Shown: in pieces, positions 24,156-39,964 of the stretch
Numbering within the stretch: position 1 is the first letter of the stretch
Layout of the letters: each line of letters begins with the position of its first letter
From: Ipomoea triloba
Taxonomy: Eukaryota; Streptophyta; Magnoliopsida; Solanales; Convolvulaceae
NCBI RefSeq assembly: GCF_003576645.1
Contig: NC_044918.1
Location: 29,466,308-29,530,307 of the forward strand
Reading direction: 5' to 3'
DNA: 64,000 nucleotides
The notes under the pieces: model-generated
What the model was told of the DNA's origin: nothing
Database searches by the model: none
What the model saw: the letters and a program-made list of their open reading frames with translations, nothing else
Translations under genes and position numbers: made by a program

Positions 24156-24815
24156 TTAATAAAATTATTATTTCCAATCTCGTTCGGTATTATTTACATA
24201 TGGTTTATGGTGGACCGTGTCTCAATAAAACCATCACAATTTTTTTTTCAAAACTATATTATTTTTCTTCTATATACTAAATGATGCAACAAAAGTTTTT
24301 AAATATTTAGGAAAAATGGCATCATATTTTCTAGTATAAATCTCATATATTTACTATTTTGTAATACGAGGATGAGATTTATTCTCATTGTTCATTAAAA
24401 AAAAATAATAATAAATAAATAACATTTTTTCATGTGAACTCAAGTGTGTATGTCAGTATGTGTGTGTATATATAGTAGGGAGGAATAAGGAGGATATTAT
24501 AAATAAAGAAATAAAATAGGTAGGCAGCTCAACGGATAGAAACAGTGCGTCACATGGTAGCAGTCTTCGAAGTGGTCAGACTACAAAAATCAAGATATGT
24601 CATATGAATCAGAATTTAGAATTCAGAACCCCTAAAATAATACTGTAATTGAATTTTCATTTTATACTATCTCATCGGTAAGATATGATAGGTTATCTTT
24701 ATTCTGTGGGTCTAAAAAAAAATGTCAACATCAAATTTTAGTGTGAGAGAGTAAAAATATAAGGTAGAACTTGAGAGTCCAAGTAGTATTTTCTTTAAAT
24801 ATATATGATGTAATG
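24156..24815. other. AT-rich intergenic DNA
   Basis: No gene recognised. Segment 24515-24720 (GGCAGCTCAACGGATAGAAA onward) may be an eroded SINE head, but I found no B box. Confidence 0.3.
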
Positions 24816-24990
24816 CATGCCAAAGACCTTGTGGTCAAGCGGCACCCGGTGTCCCTGTTAACACTCCCACATGGATGATGGGAGTGGGTTCGAGCCTCAG
24901 TGGAGACAACTGTTGACTCGTTGTGTTTCAGTAGGTTGAGAAAGTAGCTACTCGTTGTTAATGCATAAATCATCATGATTGATTGGGCAC
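24816..24990 (+). mobile_element. tRNA-derived SINE (family 1, copy 2)
   Basis: The head has an A-box-like TTGTGGTCAAGCGGC and a consensus B box GGGTTCGAGCC about 50 bases on. The body then carries TTTCAGTAGGTTGAGAAAGT, shared with the copies at 25765 and (inverted) 15280. This is the best preserved promoter of the family here. The 3' end is approximate. Confidence 0.65.
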
Positions 24991-25764
24991 TCCCATATCT
25001 TGTACGTGAAACCCAATACAATCAACACTTTCCTAGCACAAGTAGTACGGAGCTGAATATATTGTTGAACATGGTTACATGGAGTCATGATATGAGTTCT
25101 GTTTTAGTTCTAGTTTCTATATACAGTAGTTTTTTTTTTCTTTCAATAATAATGTTAAAATATTATTTTAATTAAATTTATATCTCTGTTATCCAGTTTA
25201 ATATTTCACACACAATAAATTCATTATAATACTACTAAAGTATCATTTTAATTCAAAAACACTTTTATTTGACTATATATATATATATATATAGTTTGAA
25301 TTTGTCCACAAGTTCTCACCTAGGGAGATGTAGTTATATTGAATTTCATTTTACACACACAATAAATTCATTATACCAATACTTAAAGTATCATTTTAAT
25401 TTTACTACAAGTTCATTTGACGATGTACATATTCATGGCATATTACTATGGTCCACACAACTGTGTGGATCATGGTCCATCATATAATGAATGCCAAGAG
25501 ACTGAGAATCCTCTCAACAATTAAGAAATTTTTATTTAATTATCTAATAATAAATCTACTAAATAAATTAAATAAGAGATCAGATCAAGCAATGTTGGTA
25601 ATAAGGTTCTAATGAGAATATAAAATATGGTAGCGTAGTTATGTATACTGATAATTTGTATATTTTAATTTATTCATTATACAATGATAAGATATTCCAG
25701 GCTTACCATCTTTCCTTTTTGACATTTTCCTTCATATACAAACTTTAATAAATGAATATTCATT
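24991..25764. other. AT-rich intergenic DNA
   Basis: No gene recognised. It contains two similar segments around ACACACAATAAATTCATTAT (25207 and 25354) and a short (TA)n tract at about 25274-25293. Near 25440, CATGGTCCATCATATAATGA belongs to the dispersed GGTCCA-type repeat. Confidence 0.35.
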
Positions 25765-25900
25765 TAACACCAATTTGTACTCTCATATGAGAGGTTGTGG
25801 GTTCGAACCTTAAGTGGAGGCGGTATTGACTTTTTGTGATTTAGTAGGTTGAGAAAGTAGTTATGAACAGATACAGCATTGTAACAATGTCAATAGCACT
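25765..25900 (+). mobile_element. tRNA-derived SINE (family 1, copy 3)
   Basis: Contains B box GGGTTCGAACC, then AAGTGGAGGCGGTATTGACT, then TTTAGTAGGTTGAGAAAGTA and a terminal A-rich tail at about 25891. The tRNA-like head upstream of the B box is eroded. A (TAA)n microsatellite follows at 25938-25982. Confidence 0.6.
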
Positions 25901-25940
25901 AAAAAAAAATTCCTAACTTGATTCATTGCAAAATATTTCC

Positions 25941-25984
<44 letters not shown>

Positions 25985-26559
25985 CCATTCCAAGAAAACT
26001 ACATTACATGTATAGCACTTGTTAGGAATAAATTGTAATAGATTTTGATATGCTAAAATATATTGAAAAATATTAGATCCCCAAGTTTTATTTTTTAGTG
26101 TCTAAGTGAGTCAAAGATCAAAGGAAAATCAAATATTATCAAAGAAGGAATAATCTCGAAAATGCATCATCACTATGGAATAAAATATTTTGGAGATAAC
26201 AAAGTCACGAAATTGAAGAATATTTTGAAGTATGAAGGAAGGAATAACAATGATATAAATTGGAGAAGATGATGGCATTGCATGAAGCCTACTTGAAGAT
26301 CAAGAAAAGGATTACATTAAAGAGTATATTTCATTAACTAATAAATTCATATAGATAGAGTGGTTAAGAGTTTAATCTCACTATTGCAAAGTTTAAGGAT
26401 CAAATCTTATTGTTTTCATTTTTACAAGGCAAATTTTGGAAGGAGTATGAGATGAAGTTTGTAAGGGATTAATTCAAATTAAATCACAAGATGAAGTTGG
26501 GTTCACTAAAAGAGGGATCCGATTAATCATGGGATCAAGATGAAATTGCATTCACAAGA

Positions 26560-27139
26560 AGAGGGATCAAATTCAACTAGAGATGCAATTTCATAAAATC
26601 CCAATCCAAGATTAAATTGTGGTAGCCGTATACTTCAAAGAATGAGATTCAATTTCATGAAATTGTGGTAGTCGTATACTTCAAAGAAGAAGAGATATGA
26701 GCTCAAGTTATATTTGGAAAAGTGACTAGTCCAAAATAAAAAGAGCCAAGGTTGAAGCAATTTAATCATGAGATCAAATTCAACTAGAGATGCAATTTCA
26801 TGAAATCGCAATCCAAGATTAAATTAATTGTGGTAGCCGTATACTTCAAAGGAGAAGGGATAGGAGCTCAAGTTATATTTGGAAAAGTGACTAGTCCAAA
26901 ATAGAAAGTGCTAAGGTTGAAACAATTTAATCATGTGATCAAATTCAACTAGAGATGCAATTTCATGAAATCGCAATCTAAGATTAAATTGTGGTAGCCC
27001 CCCTTCAAAGAAGATTAAATTAGAGATGCAATTAATCATGAGATCAAGTTCAACTAGAGATGCAATTTCATGAAATCCCAATCCAAGATTAAATTGTGGT
27101 AGTCAAATACTTCAAAAGAGAAGAGATATGAACTCAAGT
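26560..27139. repeat. Degenerate tandem repeat block
   Basis: A unit beginning GATCAAATTCAACTAGAGAT recurs at about 26566, 26772, 26937 and 27042, so spacing falls from about 206 to 105 bases. Associated words are ATTAAATTGTGGTAGCCGTA, CTTCAAAGAAGAAGAGATA and AAAGTGACTAGTCCAAAAT. No coding potential was recognised. It looks like a decayed local satellite or part of a long terminal repeat. Confidence 0.55.
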
Positions 27140-27260
27140 CAGTGTTGCAAAAATCGTGCTTAGGCGGCGCCCGGCCGCGCGAGGAAGGCCGAAATCGGCA
27201 TCCTCCGGCCAGACGCCTAGGCGCCGCCTGGCAGGTTGCCTAGCCGGTCGGCTAGGCGGT
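27140..27260. mobile_element. hAT-like element end (GCCTAGGCG family, copy 2)
   Basis: Starts CAGTGTTGCAAAAATCGTGC and continues with dense CTAGGCG/GGCGCC words up to TCGGCTAGGCGGTTTTTTA. It matches the end of the element in XBAT32 intron 9. The matching other end was not found downstream, so the right boundary is unknown or lost. Confidence 0.5.
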
Positions 27261-28256
27261 TTTTTATTTTTATTTTTTTATTTTATTTTATTTTTAATTT
27301 TAATAATTTTAAATCTTAAATATTTAAACTATTGATGTTATAATGTATTAAGTTATTAACTAATATACTTTAATTGTCTAATAAGTAATAATTAATAACT
27401 TAATAAAATAACAAGTAATAATTTATAATTAAATTAAACTAATAAATAATATACTAATAATTAATAAATAATAACTTACTAAGTAATATATTAAGTATTA
27501 ACTTATTAATAAACACTAAACAATTATTAACACTTAAAATATTTTAAAAAAATTAAAAATAAATATAAAAAATAATAAATATTAACACTTTAAATGTGTC
27601 TTTATTATTATTTTTTTTAGATTAAGTACATTTTCCTTTTGTCCGTTTGCCATTCAACACTCAATTAAGCAATACTTCATAAATCTGCATTATTAATTCA
27701 ATATTTAGTACTGAACGAGAATCTTACTATCACAATAAGTTAATCATATATAGAATTATAAATTAATATCATAATATTTCTTAAAATAAAATTATTCTAC
27801 ATTCAGTTAATCATAGTATCACTTGCATTTTAATATTAATAAATTATTATATACCTTCATATATCATGTGCCCACCATCATAGCCCATCCGTTTCTTCTT
27901 CTTCTTCTACTTCCTTTTTTCTTTTTTCCTTGCTTTCTTTGTTGTTGTTTTAAATGCATTATATCTAGTGTGATAGTCGTGTCTGGCTTACGATAACCAC
28001 ATTTGTTTCAAAAATTAAAGATAGGCATTGCTCTCTCTTAAAAAAAAAAAAAAAGATAAAAAAAGTCAATTTTCTTAGAAAAGTCACAAATAGCTATCAA
28101 CACATTTTTGCTTGTTGCTATTTTTTAAATAAAAATTCAAAAAGATAAAATTAAAATTTAAAAACAAAAAGTGTACATTTGATATTCACATAAGCACCAA
28201 AAAGTCATTATGTCGTCAGTAATATGCTAGATAGATACTTTTAAGACTCAATTATA

Positions 28257-28308
<52 letters not shown>
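27261..28308. other. AT-rich intergenic DNA ending in a long T tract
   Basis: No gene recognised. Between 27300 and 27600 the sequence is almost pure A/T with TTAATAA words, possibly the core of the hAT-like element that starts at 27140. A run of about 47 T at 28261-28307 closes the stretch. Confidence 0.35.
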
Positions 28309-28310
<2 letters not shown>

Positions 28311-28489
28311 GGTTTCAATTCCCCAACCGTCAACTGGTCTCCTTAACAACCGGGCATTCTACATCCCAAGGTTACGTACTTACGTTGCTGCTACGGTTTT
28401 AATTCTCGGTTGTTGGGTTTGAAACAGGATGCGTTTATATTGCTGAAAATATCCCATTTTTATAGTATAATAATAATAATCAAGAATTT

Positions 28490-28660
28490 ATATATATCCT
28501 TTAACCAATAGATAGTTCAAATGACAAGGAAGCTCTCTGTAGAGAAAAATTTCGTAAGAACTTAGGTTCGAATTTTACAAGTGAGTATGTGCCTCCCGGA
28601 ATGAGCGAACACGGGTGGATCCGGACGGAGAAAGTCCTTGTGTCCAAACAACCTCAAAAG
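28490..28660 (+). mobile_element. tRNA-derived SINE-like element (family 2, copy 2)
   Basis: Head with AGATAGTTCAAATGACAAGG (A box region) and B-box-like CTTAGGTTCGAATTTTAC about 55 bases later. The body has GTGAGTATGTGCCTCCCGGA and CGGACGGAGAAAGTCC. It pairs with the minus-strand copy at 7935-8095. Confidence 0.5.
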
Positions 28661-28836
28661 AAAAGATGAAATGAGGGATATTAACGTTGTCAAAGAGGAA
28701 TTAGGTGTAGTTTAAGGTGATGTTTTTTTTATTAATTTGTTAATGAAACTTGCTAAAAATGCCCAGTGACAAGCTGACCACTTGCAGATAAAAAAAAAGT
28801 TGATGACTTTATTGATAGGACAAAATAGGCTTTTGC

Positions 28837-29163
28837 TTATGGATAAGGAAAAGGTTTTCGTTTACTGGCCTTGTGTGGTTTTGTGCTTTGACAAAGCAAG
28901 TAAAAGGTAAAATTGAAGAGGGGTTTATTATTAGATATCCAAGAATTTGAAGTGCCCGGAGCCTGAAATTTCAACGGTGGAGGTGGTTGATGGCACTGGC
29001 AGCCGCCCCACTGTGTAGCTCTGTTAATGGCGGTCCTGGCTTCGGCTTCAGTAAAGTCAATTACTGCCATTTCCATAATCAAGGCCACAGCTTTTCTAGG
29101 CAAGTCGAATACCCATGTAACCCATGTTTCATTTTCTTGAATGAGAAGAAGGGAGTGGGGTAA
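28837..29163 (-). pseudogene. 3'-terminal coding piece of an unidentified gene, cut by a gap
   Basis: On the minus strand a frame stays open from the n at 29165 to a stop at 28837, about 108 codons. Its N-terminal part (ENETWVTWVFDLPRKAVALI, then DFTEAEARTAINRATQWGG) looks like real protein: a balanced, helical-looking composition and no ATG required if it is a last exon. The C-terminal part is proline-rich, then basic. I do not recognise the family. A single n and about 38 T at 29165-29204 lie directly upstream, so the earlier exons may be missing from the assembly. It could equally be a broken gene copy. Reading it as a 3' exon is inference. Confidence 0.3.
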
Positions 29164-29164
29164 T

Positions 29165-29165
29165 N

Positions 29166-29204
<39 letters not shown>
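29165..29204. other. Assembly gap: single n plus poly-T
   Basis: One undetermined base followed by an uninterrupted T tract, a typical contig join at a homopolymer. Confidence 0.8.
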
Positions 29205-29205
<1 letters not shown>

Positions 29206-30941
29206 TCATTCTAAGAGGTCTAGATGAAACTTTTATTCAGCTAGGAAGTTCAATTTTACTATTTGCTTGACTTAGAAGGATAATTGTCTATTTTTCTTAT
29301 AATTTAATATTATTACAAAAGTTTTTATGTTTAAGGACTATATTAAAATATTATTAAATATGAAAAGACTAAATTTAATTTTTTTTTAAAAAGAAAAGCA
29401 AGAAAGATAATTAATTTGATTAATAAACAATAAATAAACTTGATAATAAGTGCCTATTTTTACTATTTTGTGCTCATATTTGGTGTCCAATTCTCATGCG
29501 GTTCTATGCTATTTGAAGAAGTGCATGCTTATTTAACTTCTTTGTATCAATTAGGTGATTTATAGGCAATAATTGAAAAATCCTATAAAATGAAGTTCAA
29601 TTGAATGTGTTTTGGAGTCATCTGATCTTAATATAAAGACATGTTTAAAGAGTTGTGTGACATTAAGGAAGTGAAAATGAACAAGTTAGAAGTGTCTTAA
29701 CATGCAATTCAGGGACAAAAATAGCAAAGGAAACAAAGAAAAGTCTAGTATTAGGTTAACGATGCAAATTATGCACTGTTTTATGAACTTATGGAGCTTA
29801 CAATAGTTAATGCCATAAGAGACACTATCAAAAATAAATAAATTAAATAAATAAATAAACGTTATAACATGTATGTATGTACAATTTGAGAATCCTAGAA
29901 GTTTGTTGGGAGGTAGACAATACAAGAAAAATGATATCATTACCAAAGCCAAATTAAAGTAGTTGAAAACATTTCCGTTGAATGCACGCAACATATACGT
30001 ATTTGATCCATAAAATGAAATTGTCAGACGAAATTAAGATAATTAACATTGAGGTTGGTGAATAAGTGAATATTATAATTTAGAATTGGTTAAGGGCCGG
30101 GAGACGTATTTCTTTTATTTCCAAGTTGTTATGTCTTGAAACAAATACTTAAATGGGCAATAACCTCTTCAAGTTATCAGGTTATTGAGATTTAAGTGAG
30201 ATTTACTCCGTGCATACCTTCATATAGTGATTATGAGTTGTTCTCGTCACTCAAACAAAATAAATAGCTAAATCAGCTTGCAAAATAGTACACTTGTTTA
30301 GGCCTCCCAATGCCAATTGATATAGTATGGGCCAAGTCCACTTTTTCAACTGTTAACATATTATATACATGTAATTAATAAGTTATGTTCATATTATCAT
30401 ATGTTAATTGCAAGTACATAATTTAAATATCATTTTGAATTAAAATCTATAATACAAGATTAATCCTGGATCATGTTATAATTTGCCCCCAAGCTGAGCC
30501 AGAAGATTAGATGGATGGAGGGAATCATGAACTACCTAAGGTTACCGTACTCCAGGGATTTCACCTGATCAACGTGAACACGACAACGTATCATATGATA
30601 CTAAGAACAACCCTATCAATGGATATTTCTTGGATTCGATGTTTGCCAACAAAGCAGGAGTGAGAAGAAGAGAGAGAGTGCTTTGGGTTCATCTGCAAAT
30701 ACGGTTCATAGCACAGTGAAATAATCAGATTTTTTTTTTTAAAAGCTGGGCTGTTGTGCGCGTTTTGCGCATGGGACAATGCTTTTTGATTTTTTTTTAA
30801 AATTATATTTGTTTTATTTTTTTCTTCCCCTCTCATTTTCTCTTTCCTAATCACACTTACAAAAACTTCTCAATAACCGCGAAAAAACTCCACAGATAAG
30901 GATGCTCTAATGATAGTATGCCACGAGTCTGGATAAACTAA
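29205..30941. other. AT-rich intergenic DNA
   Basis: No gene recognised; open frames at 29686-29994 and 30591-30854 lack any recognisable domain. The part from about 30600 to 30908 carries, inverted, the dispersed motif seen near 14942 and 39825 (here CTTACAAAAACTTCTCAATA) together with TGCGCGTTTTGCGCA, and may be one MITE copy. Confidence 0.35.
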
Positions 30942-31133
30942 CGGGGTGTTTGGTTGGGAGGAAGGAATTAGAGGGGAAAATAATTGTAATTCAGTAGAAT
31001 TGCAATTCAATGAATAAAGTAGGAAATTACAGTGTTTGGTATGCAGAAATAGGAGTACAGGGAATTGAAAGGTAATAAGCGACAAAATGACTAAAATGCC
31101 CTTATGTTGTAGTATATGTTGTAGTAGTAGTAG

Positions 31134-31173
<40 letters not shown>

Positions 31174-31487
31174 TCTTTAAAAAAAGAATAATACTAATAA
31201 TAATAATAATAATAATAATAATTCTTTTAAAAAATAATAATAATAATATTTTTTTTTAAATTTAAAAAAAAATACAAAGAATATGGGAGGATGGACAAAA
31301 TTATCTTCATACTAACATACCTCCTCTCCACCGAATTGCAATTCATGGGGAATACGCCATGAATTACAATTCATCATTTGGAGGGAATTGCAATTCCCTC
31401 CAACCAAACAGTGTAGTTTGGGAATTCACTGAATTGTAATTCAATGAATTGCAATTCCTCCCAAACTACACTCAACCAAATAGGCCA
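30942..31487. mobile_element. PIF/Harbinger-like MITE
   Basis: The ends are inverted repeats: CGGGGTGTTTGGTTGGGAGG at the left and, read inward from the right, TGGCCTATTTGGTTGAGTG. Both are flanked by the trinucleotide TAA (30939-30941 and 31488-31490), the 3-bp T(A/T)A target of PIF/Harbinger elements. Subterminal GAATTGCAATTC words recur on both sides. The core contains (AAT)n microsatellites at about 31131-31160 and 31195-31222. No protein. Confidence 0.65.
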
Positions 31488-31659
31488 TAAGGTATGATTT
31501 AGTTTCACACTTTTTATACACATATATAACATCAATTTCTATGTTCACTTTGCTCTCTCTTATTCGTGTTAATTGTTCAGTTTATGTTGCAAGATCGAGA
31601 TACAATAAACTAAACTTATGGTTGGCTTTCTTTTTCTTTGGTGAATGTGGATATTGCTA

Positions 31660-32070
31660 CGGCTGTCAAAATAGACTTTGCCAGTCGGCCGGTCTGCCCT
31701 GCTACCTACTTAGGTAGTTAGGTAGGAGGTGAATTTAAAAAATAGAGACCCGTCGAAGAGTAGGTTTTTTTAGTCTGTCCTGTCAACCCGTCAAAGTACT
31801 TATATATATAAATGTTTGATGAATTTTAAAATTATTGTTTAATATTTTATAATTTAAATTATTGCTTATGTAATAAGTTATTTTAATTATTTTTATAGTG
31901 CACAGATGGTAAAACTTAACAAAGCAACAAACTAAAAACTTGAACAAAGAAAAAAAAACAAGTCGGGTGACAAGGGCTCGCCTAGCCTGCGAGCCAACAA
32001 AACCTAGGCCCGCTAAAGAGTAGGCTTCTTTGCCCGGCTTTCACCAGCCGACCCATTTTGATAGTTCTAG
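31660..32070. mobile_element. hAT-like MITE (CTGTCAAAATA ends)
   Basis: Left end CGGCTGTCAAAATAGAC and right end, read inward, TAGAACTATCAAAATGGG are imperfect inverted repeats. Both continue into GTCGGC-type G+C-rich words. Flanking 8-bp sites TATTGCTA and GGTTGCTA match at 6 of 8. Internal DNA is AT-rich and non-coding. A related but endless fragment may lie near 15540-15650. Confidence 0.45.
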
Positions 32071-32200
32071 GGTTGCTATTCTATTATAGATTCTTGCAAA
32101 TTTTATTTTAGGTCTTCATAATCCAAAACAAAACATTCATTTTAGCTGATGTAATTATTTATGTTACTCAAGTTGATCATATATATATATATTGAGAGAG

Positions 32201-32629
32201 TAGAGTTCAGATACGGCCGTGCCTTAACGTGCGGTCAGTGCGGCCGCACCACTATGTATACAAATATACAACACTCAATGTTAGAAAATGCACAACACAA
32301 ATATGCACCATTAGGTACGCATCACCAAAATATACACTAGGTATGAAAATATACATCACACAGTGTTCCGAAATGCACAATTAGGGGCTGAGGAGTTCGG
32401 AAAATATACACCACACACCACACATCCAAAATAATGCACCATAACTCCCATGCCCCTAATGGTGCATTTGCTAACACTGTGTGATGTATATTTGCATATC
32501 TAGTGGTGTGTTTTTTTGGTGATGGGTACCTAATGATGTATATTTGTGTGGTGCATTGAGTGGAGTATATTTGTATACATGGTGGTGCAGCCACACTGAC
32601 CGCACACTAAGGGGCAACCAGGTTATGAT

Positions 32630-32632
<3 letters not shown>
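32201..32632. mobile_element. Inverted-repeat element with a short-period repeat core
   Basis: The left arm (ACGTGCGGTCAGTGCGGCCG, then CACCACTATGTATACAAATA) pairs with the right arm read inward (GTGTGCGGTCAGTGTGGCTG, then CACCACCATGTATACAAATA). Between the arms are degenerate repeats of ATATACA-CAC, AATGCACCATTAGG and similar words. The terminal words resemble those of 15841-16334. The open frames at 32337-32594 and 32471-32698 are products of the repeats. An (AT)n tract at 32636-32672 follows. I saw no target duplication. Confidence 0.6.
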
Positions 32633-32672
<40 letters not shown>

Positions 32673-32676
<4 letters not shown>

Positions 32677-33571
32677 CATTGGTTAGCAGTTGGCCCATAA
32701 ACTTTTAGTTGCTCATTAATAATATATATTTTCCTATTTATTTATTTATTGACTTGGGTTTTGAGCGTCCCATTGGGAGTTGCTGAGAGAGATGGCAACA
32801 CAAAACGATACCTGGCTCCCCCAGTCCCCTCCCCTGTGGTTTTCTGGACCTAAACTCATCTCCAACTAATATATATGTATGCTTGATATACGAGTGTGTC
32901 AGTAAAGACCGTTGTTTTGGAGCTTTTATTGTACCCAATACTCTCTTAGACCAATGGCGGCAGATCTGTGTAACCCCTTCTACTCCATCTCCAGGCATGC
33001 TTTCCTTCATTTACCCATTTGGGTTTCTTTGCTCTTTGCATTTTCTTCTCTTCATTTGGTGTTTCTTTTTCCATTCATCAATTTTTTCAGATTAAAGAGT
33101 ATGTACCTAGTGAGAAAAAGATTTAATTGTTTCACTATGAATCTTGATTTTTTTTTTTTTTTTTTTTTGGTGATTAGCTGTTCACTTGTGTATGATTAAT
33201 GACATTTACCCTTCATTTCCCCAGCTGTTTCTTATTTATTTGCTTTGAATTTATGTTGCAATAAATTGGGAAACTAAATTAGCTATGATAGCAATGGAAA
33301 TATTGGATACCATTTAAAGATTTCCAAACTAAAAGCTGCTTGTAGTTAGCAGAGAGTCCTGTAGGATTAATGGATTCATCTGTGCAGCAATAAAACTAGT
33401 TACTAGGAGGACTACTTGCTAGTACTTACTGGTATTTAATGAACTTATCTGTGGTTTGATGACTGATTGGCAGATAGTCTCTGTTTTTTTTTTTTTTTTT
33501 TGAAAGGCAGATAGTCTCTGTTAAATGTTCATGAGGTGATTGCAATAAGTTTGCTTCCTTAATCTTGGAAC
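32673..33571 (+). promoter_or_regulatory. Upstream region of the TRM/LONGIFOLIA-like gene
   Basis: No coding gene of its own is supported; the open frames at 32738-33199 on both strands have no recognisable product. The stretch 32930-32998 looks like a possible non-coding first exon (CCCCTTCTACTCCATCTCC then a CAGGC), but no splice donor is convincing. Long T tracts lie at 33151-33170 and 33486-33501. The promoter is inferred only from position. Confidence 0.3.
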
Positions 33572-37198
<3,627 letters not shown>

Positions 37199-39800
37199 GA
37201 GCAAAGTGTAGAAACTGATGCTTCCATTTGTGCGTATTTTCATTCTTTGCCACATTTGTTTTGAGCTTCTGTTGGCAAACTCTGAGTTGAAGCTAGCTGA
37301 CACCAATTTATGAATGCTTTCTTTGGCTTTTGTTCCCTCCCACATTTGCTTTGCCAAGTTTGTTTTAGTTTTCTGTTTGTTTTTAACTGGCTAGAAAGTT
37401 CTAATAGCTGATAGTTTGCTTGCAAAGTTGTAAAATGGTGAAGACTTGTATTGAAGATGTTGGTTTTATTAGGGCTTGCATTGTTTATAGTTCATTGAGG
37501 AAAACAAAATTTGCTTTGAGCATTTTGTGGAAGTAAAAGGAGGGTAGCATTTTTTCCCCCCAAAGACTAATTGGACTGTAAACTGTTTGTCTTTTGGATT
37601 TTCATATTGTGTTTTATTCCAAAGAGGTAATTGTTTGGTAAAATGATCGATTTGCCAATTTTTGACATTTTTGATCATTATTAGCATTTTGACTTGGTTA
37701 AAATGTTGATTATCACATTTGGTAATCAACGATTTGGCTCCAAACTGTTGAAATCCCAAACGCTGCAAATAGCAACAAGCGAGATGTACAACCATGAACC
37801 ATGTCTGACTATAGTTATTTATCATTGGAGAGCAATACGCTATAGAAAAATTTCTTTGTTTTTATTGTGATTCTCTTGGTCAGGTTAGGACTTCATTGAA
37901 GCCTTAGGCTATCCTTATCTCTACAAGAGTATCTCATTTTTAAAAGTAGACCTTCAACTATGTCAAATTTGCAATTCTTTTACTATTTTCATTACATTCT
38001 TGCACCTGTAAGCTTTCAAAAATGGGTCACAATTTTACATCACACTAAAAATTTTTACTCATCTGTTTTCAATAAATATTATTTTCTCTTCACTATTATT
38101 CTTTTATATTAATATATAAATTACTTTTAAATATTAAAATCTAAAAAATGTAATTAAAAAAAATAAAAATTATTTGTATTACATATATAATTTAATGCAA
38201 ATTACATTAAGCAAAACCAAGTGGCTGATGCTTTGACTAAAATGGCGATTGAAACTCAAATTGCATTAGAATGTGATGAGCATTACGCGGGAGTGGAGAG
38301 TAGCTATTCGGGAGTGAAGTGTTTTGTTGGGGGATTCCCTCCCTTCGGCGCGCGCGCACACACATACACAAAAAAACATTATGTGAACATTTTTATTTAA
38401 AGTAATTCATGTTAAGATAACAATTTGAATTATGATTCAAATAAATAAATTATATTTGAAAATAAATTATAGAAACAAACTACAAATAAATAAAATAATG
38501 ATTAAGAAACAAACTACAAAAAAAAAAAATTAAAAACTACAAAAATTATATTACTTAAGAATTTGGAAAAAAAATAATTCAATAATAAATTAATTAATAA
38601 TTAAATTTTAAAGTGTTTAAAATAATTTCTTTTTTTGAAAAATGTTTAAAATAATTTAGTTACATAACAAAATGGAAAAAAAAAATTAACCAAAAAGTGA
38701 AAAAACATACACGCTCACAAGTACAAAAGTTACCAAACATGTTATAAACTTGCAAGTTGCAACACATCATGACATTAAAAAAAGATACTTTTTTTCCACG
38801 TCGCCCTCAAAATGAGAAGCTTTTAAGGCTATGGATAGCCTTAGCCAACATATATGTAGTAAAAGGACCAAGATAAACAAAGAATATATATATATTTTTT
38901 ATTCTTTTTAGTGTACTATATTTAAACTAATCATAATTATTGTCAATTTTAATGCAAATTATAAATAGTTTTACATTGTTTTTTTAGTAATTCTACATAT
39001 ACTCTCATTCTATACTCTCATTTTTTACTCCTTATAATTGTTGTTCTCATTTTATACTCTCTATAATGTGACATGCTTTGATTGGTTGGTATAATAGGGG
39101 GTTATGATTTTTATAGTTCCTTTTTTTTTTTAATGAAATTTGAACACTCAATGTGAGTAAAAGTTGGAAGTAAATTTTTGGAATACAAATAATATTTTTG
39201 GTTTTTTTTTTGAAGTTCTATTACATCTGCACTATATTTCTACTCCTTTATTTTTACTCCTTAATGTGATAATTGATGATTAGTTATCTTCATTTTATGG
39301 ATCCCAATAAAAATGTAAACATCATGAGGGAGTAAAATTTTGGAGTATGGATAGTATTTTTTTTTTTTTAGCAGATGGGTGAATTTTGACCATCCCTGCA
39401 TAAAAGGACTTGGTAAAATGATGGTGCGAGTAAAGCAACAGGGTCTGGTCATCATAATTTTGTACCAGCTGATTCAGGCAGTCAAGCTACCTATATACTT
39501 TGGTCTTTGGGTGCGATGTGGGCTCTGAAAGTTGTAAGATCAAACGTTAGAGTACTAGTTTGACTAAAATATTTAAATATACATTTTTATATGACTTGTA
39601 CTTTATGTATATTTATTTTTTATTCCTTGTTGACATATTGTGCTTTAATTAATTCAAAAAATTGAGCTACAATTCATTTTATATTCTAAAAGAGTACTTA
39701 CCATTTTCCTTATTTGATTGGGCATACTTAAAATGTGTATATGTTATTAAAATTGAACCTTTAATTTATTAGTAAATTAAAAATGTACTTGTATGTTAAG
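37199..39800. other. 3' flank and AT-rich intergenic DNA
   Basis: The first 450 bases are probably the 3' untranslated region of the TRM-like gene. After that the DNA is AT-rich with no gene. Segments near 38990-39080 and 39225-39350 share words (ACTCCTTTATTTTTACTCC) and may be copies of a small repeat. A LINE-like relic is listed separately. Confidence 0.35.
38197..38350 (+). pseudogene. Possible LINE RNase H relic
   Basis: A frame of about 50 codons reads IKQNQVADALTKMAIETQIA and then FVGGFPPFG. The words N-x-VADALxK-A are typical of the RNase H-like tail of plant non-LTR retrotransposons. Upstream there is no reverse transcriptase and both sides are AT-rich, so this would be a small relic. 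The match is short and from memory. Confidence 0.35.
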
Positions 39801-39901
39801 AGCATTCTTATCAATAGAGTTTTTCACGATTTTTGAGAAGTTTTTGTAAGTGCGATTAAAAAAGATAAAATGAGAGGGAAAGAAAAAAAAACAAATATGA
39901 C

Positions 39902-39964
<63 letters not shown>

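Noticed and set aside
24816..25900. The two B-box-bearing segments as functional tRNA genes
   Set aside because: The flanking sequence does not fold into a tRNA cloverleaf by eye, and bodies and A-rich tails continue past the tRNA-like part, so SINE fits better.
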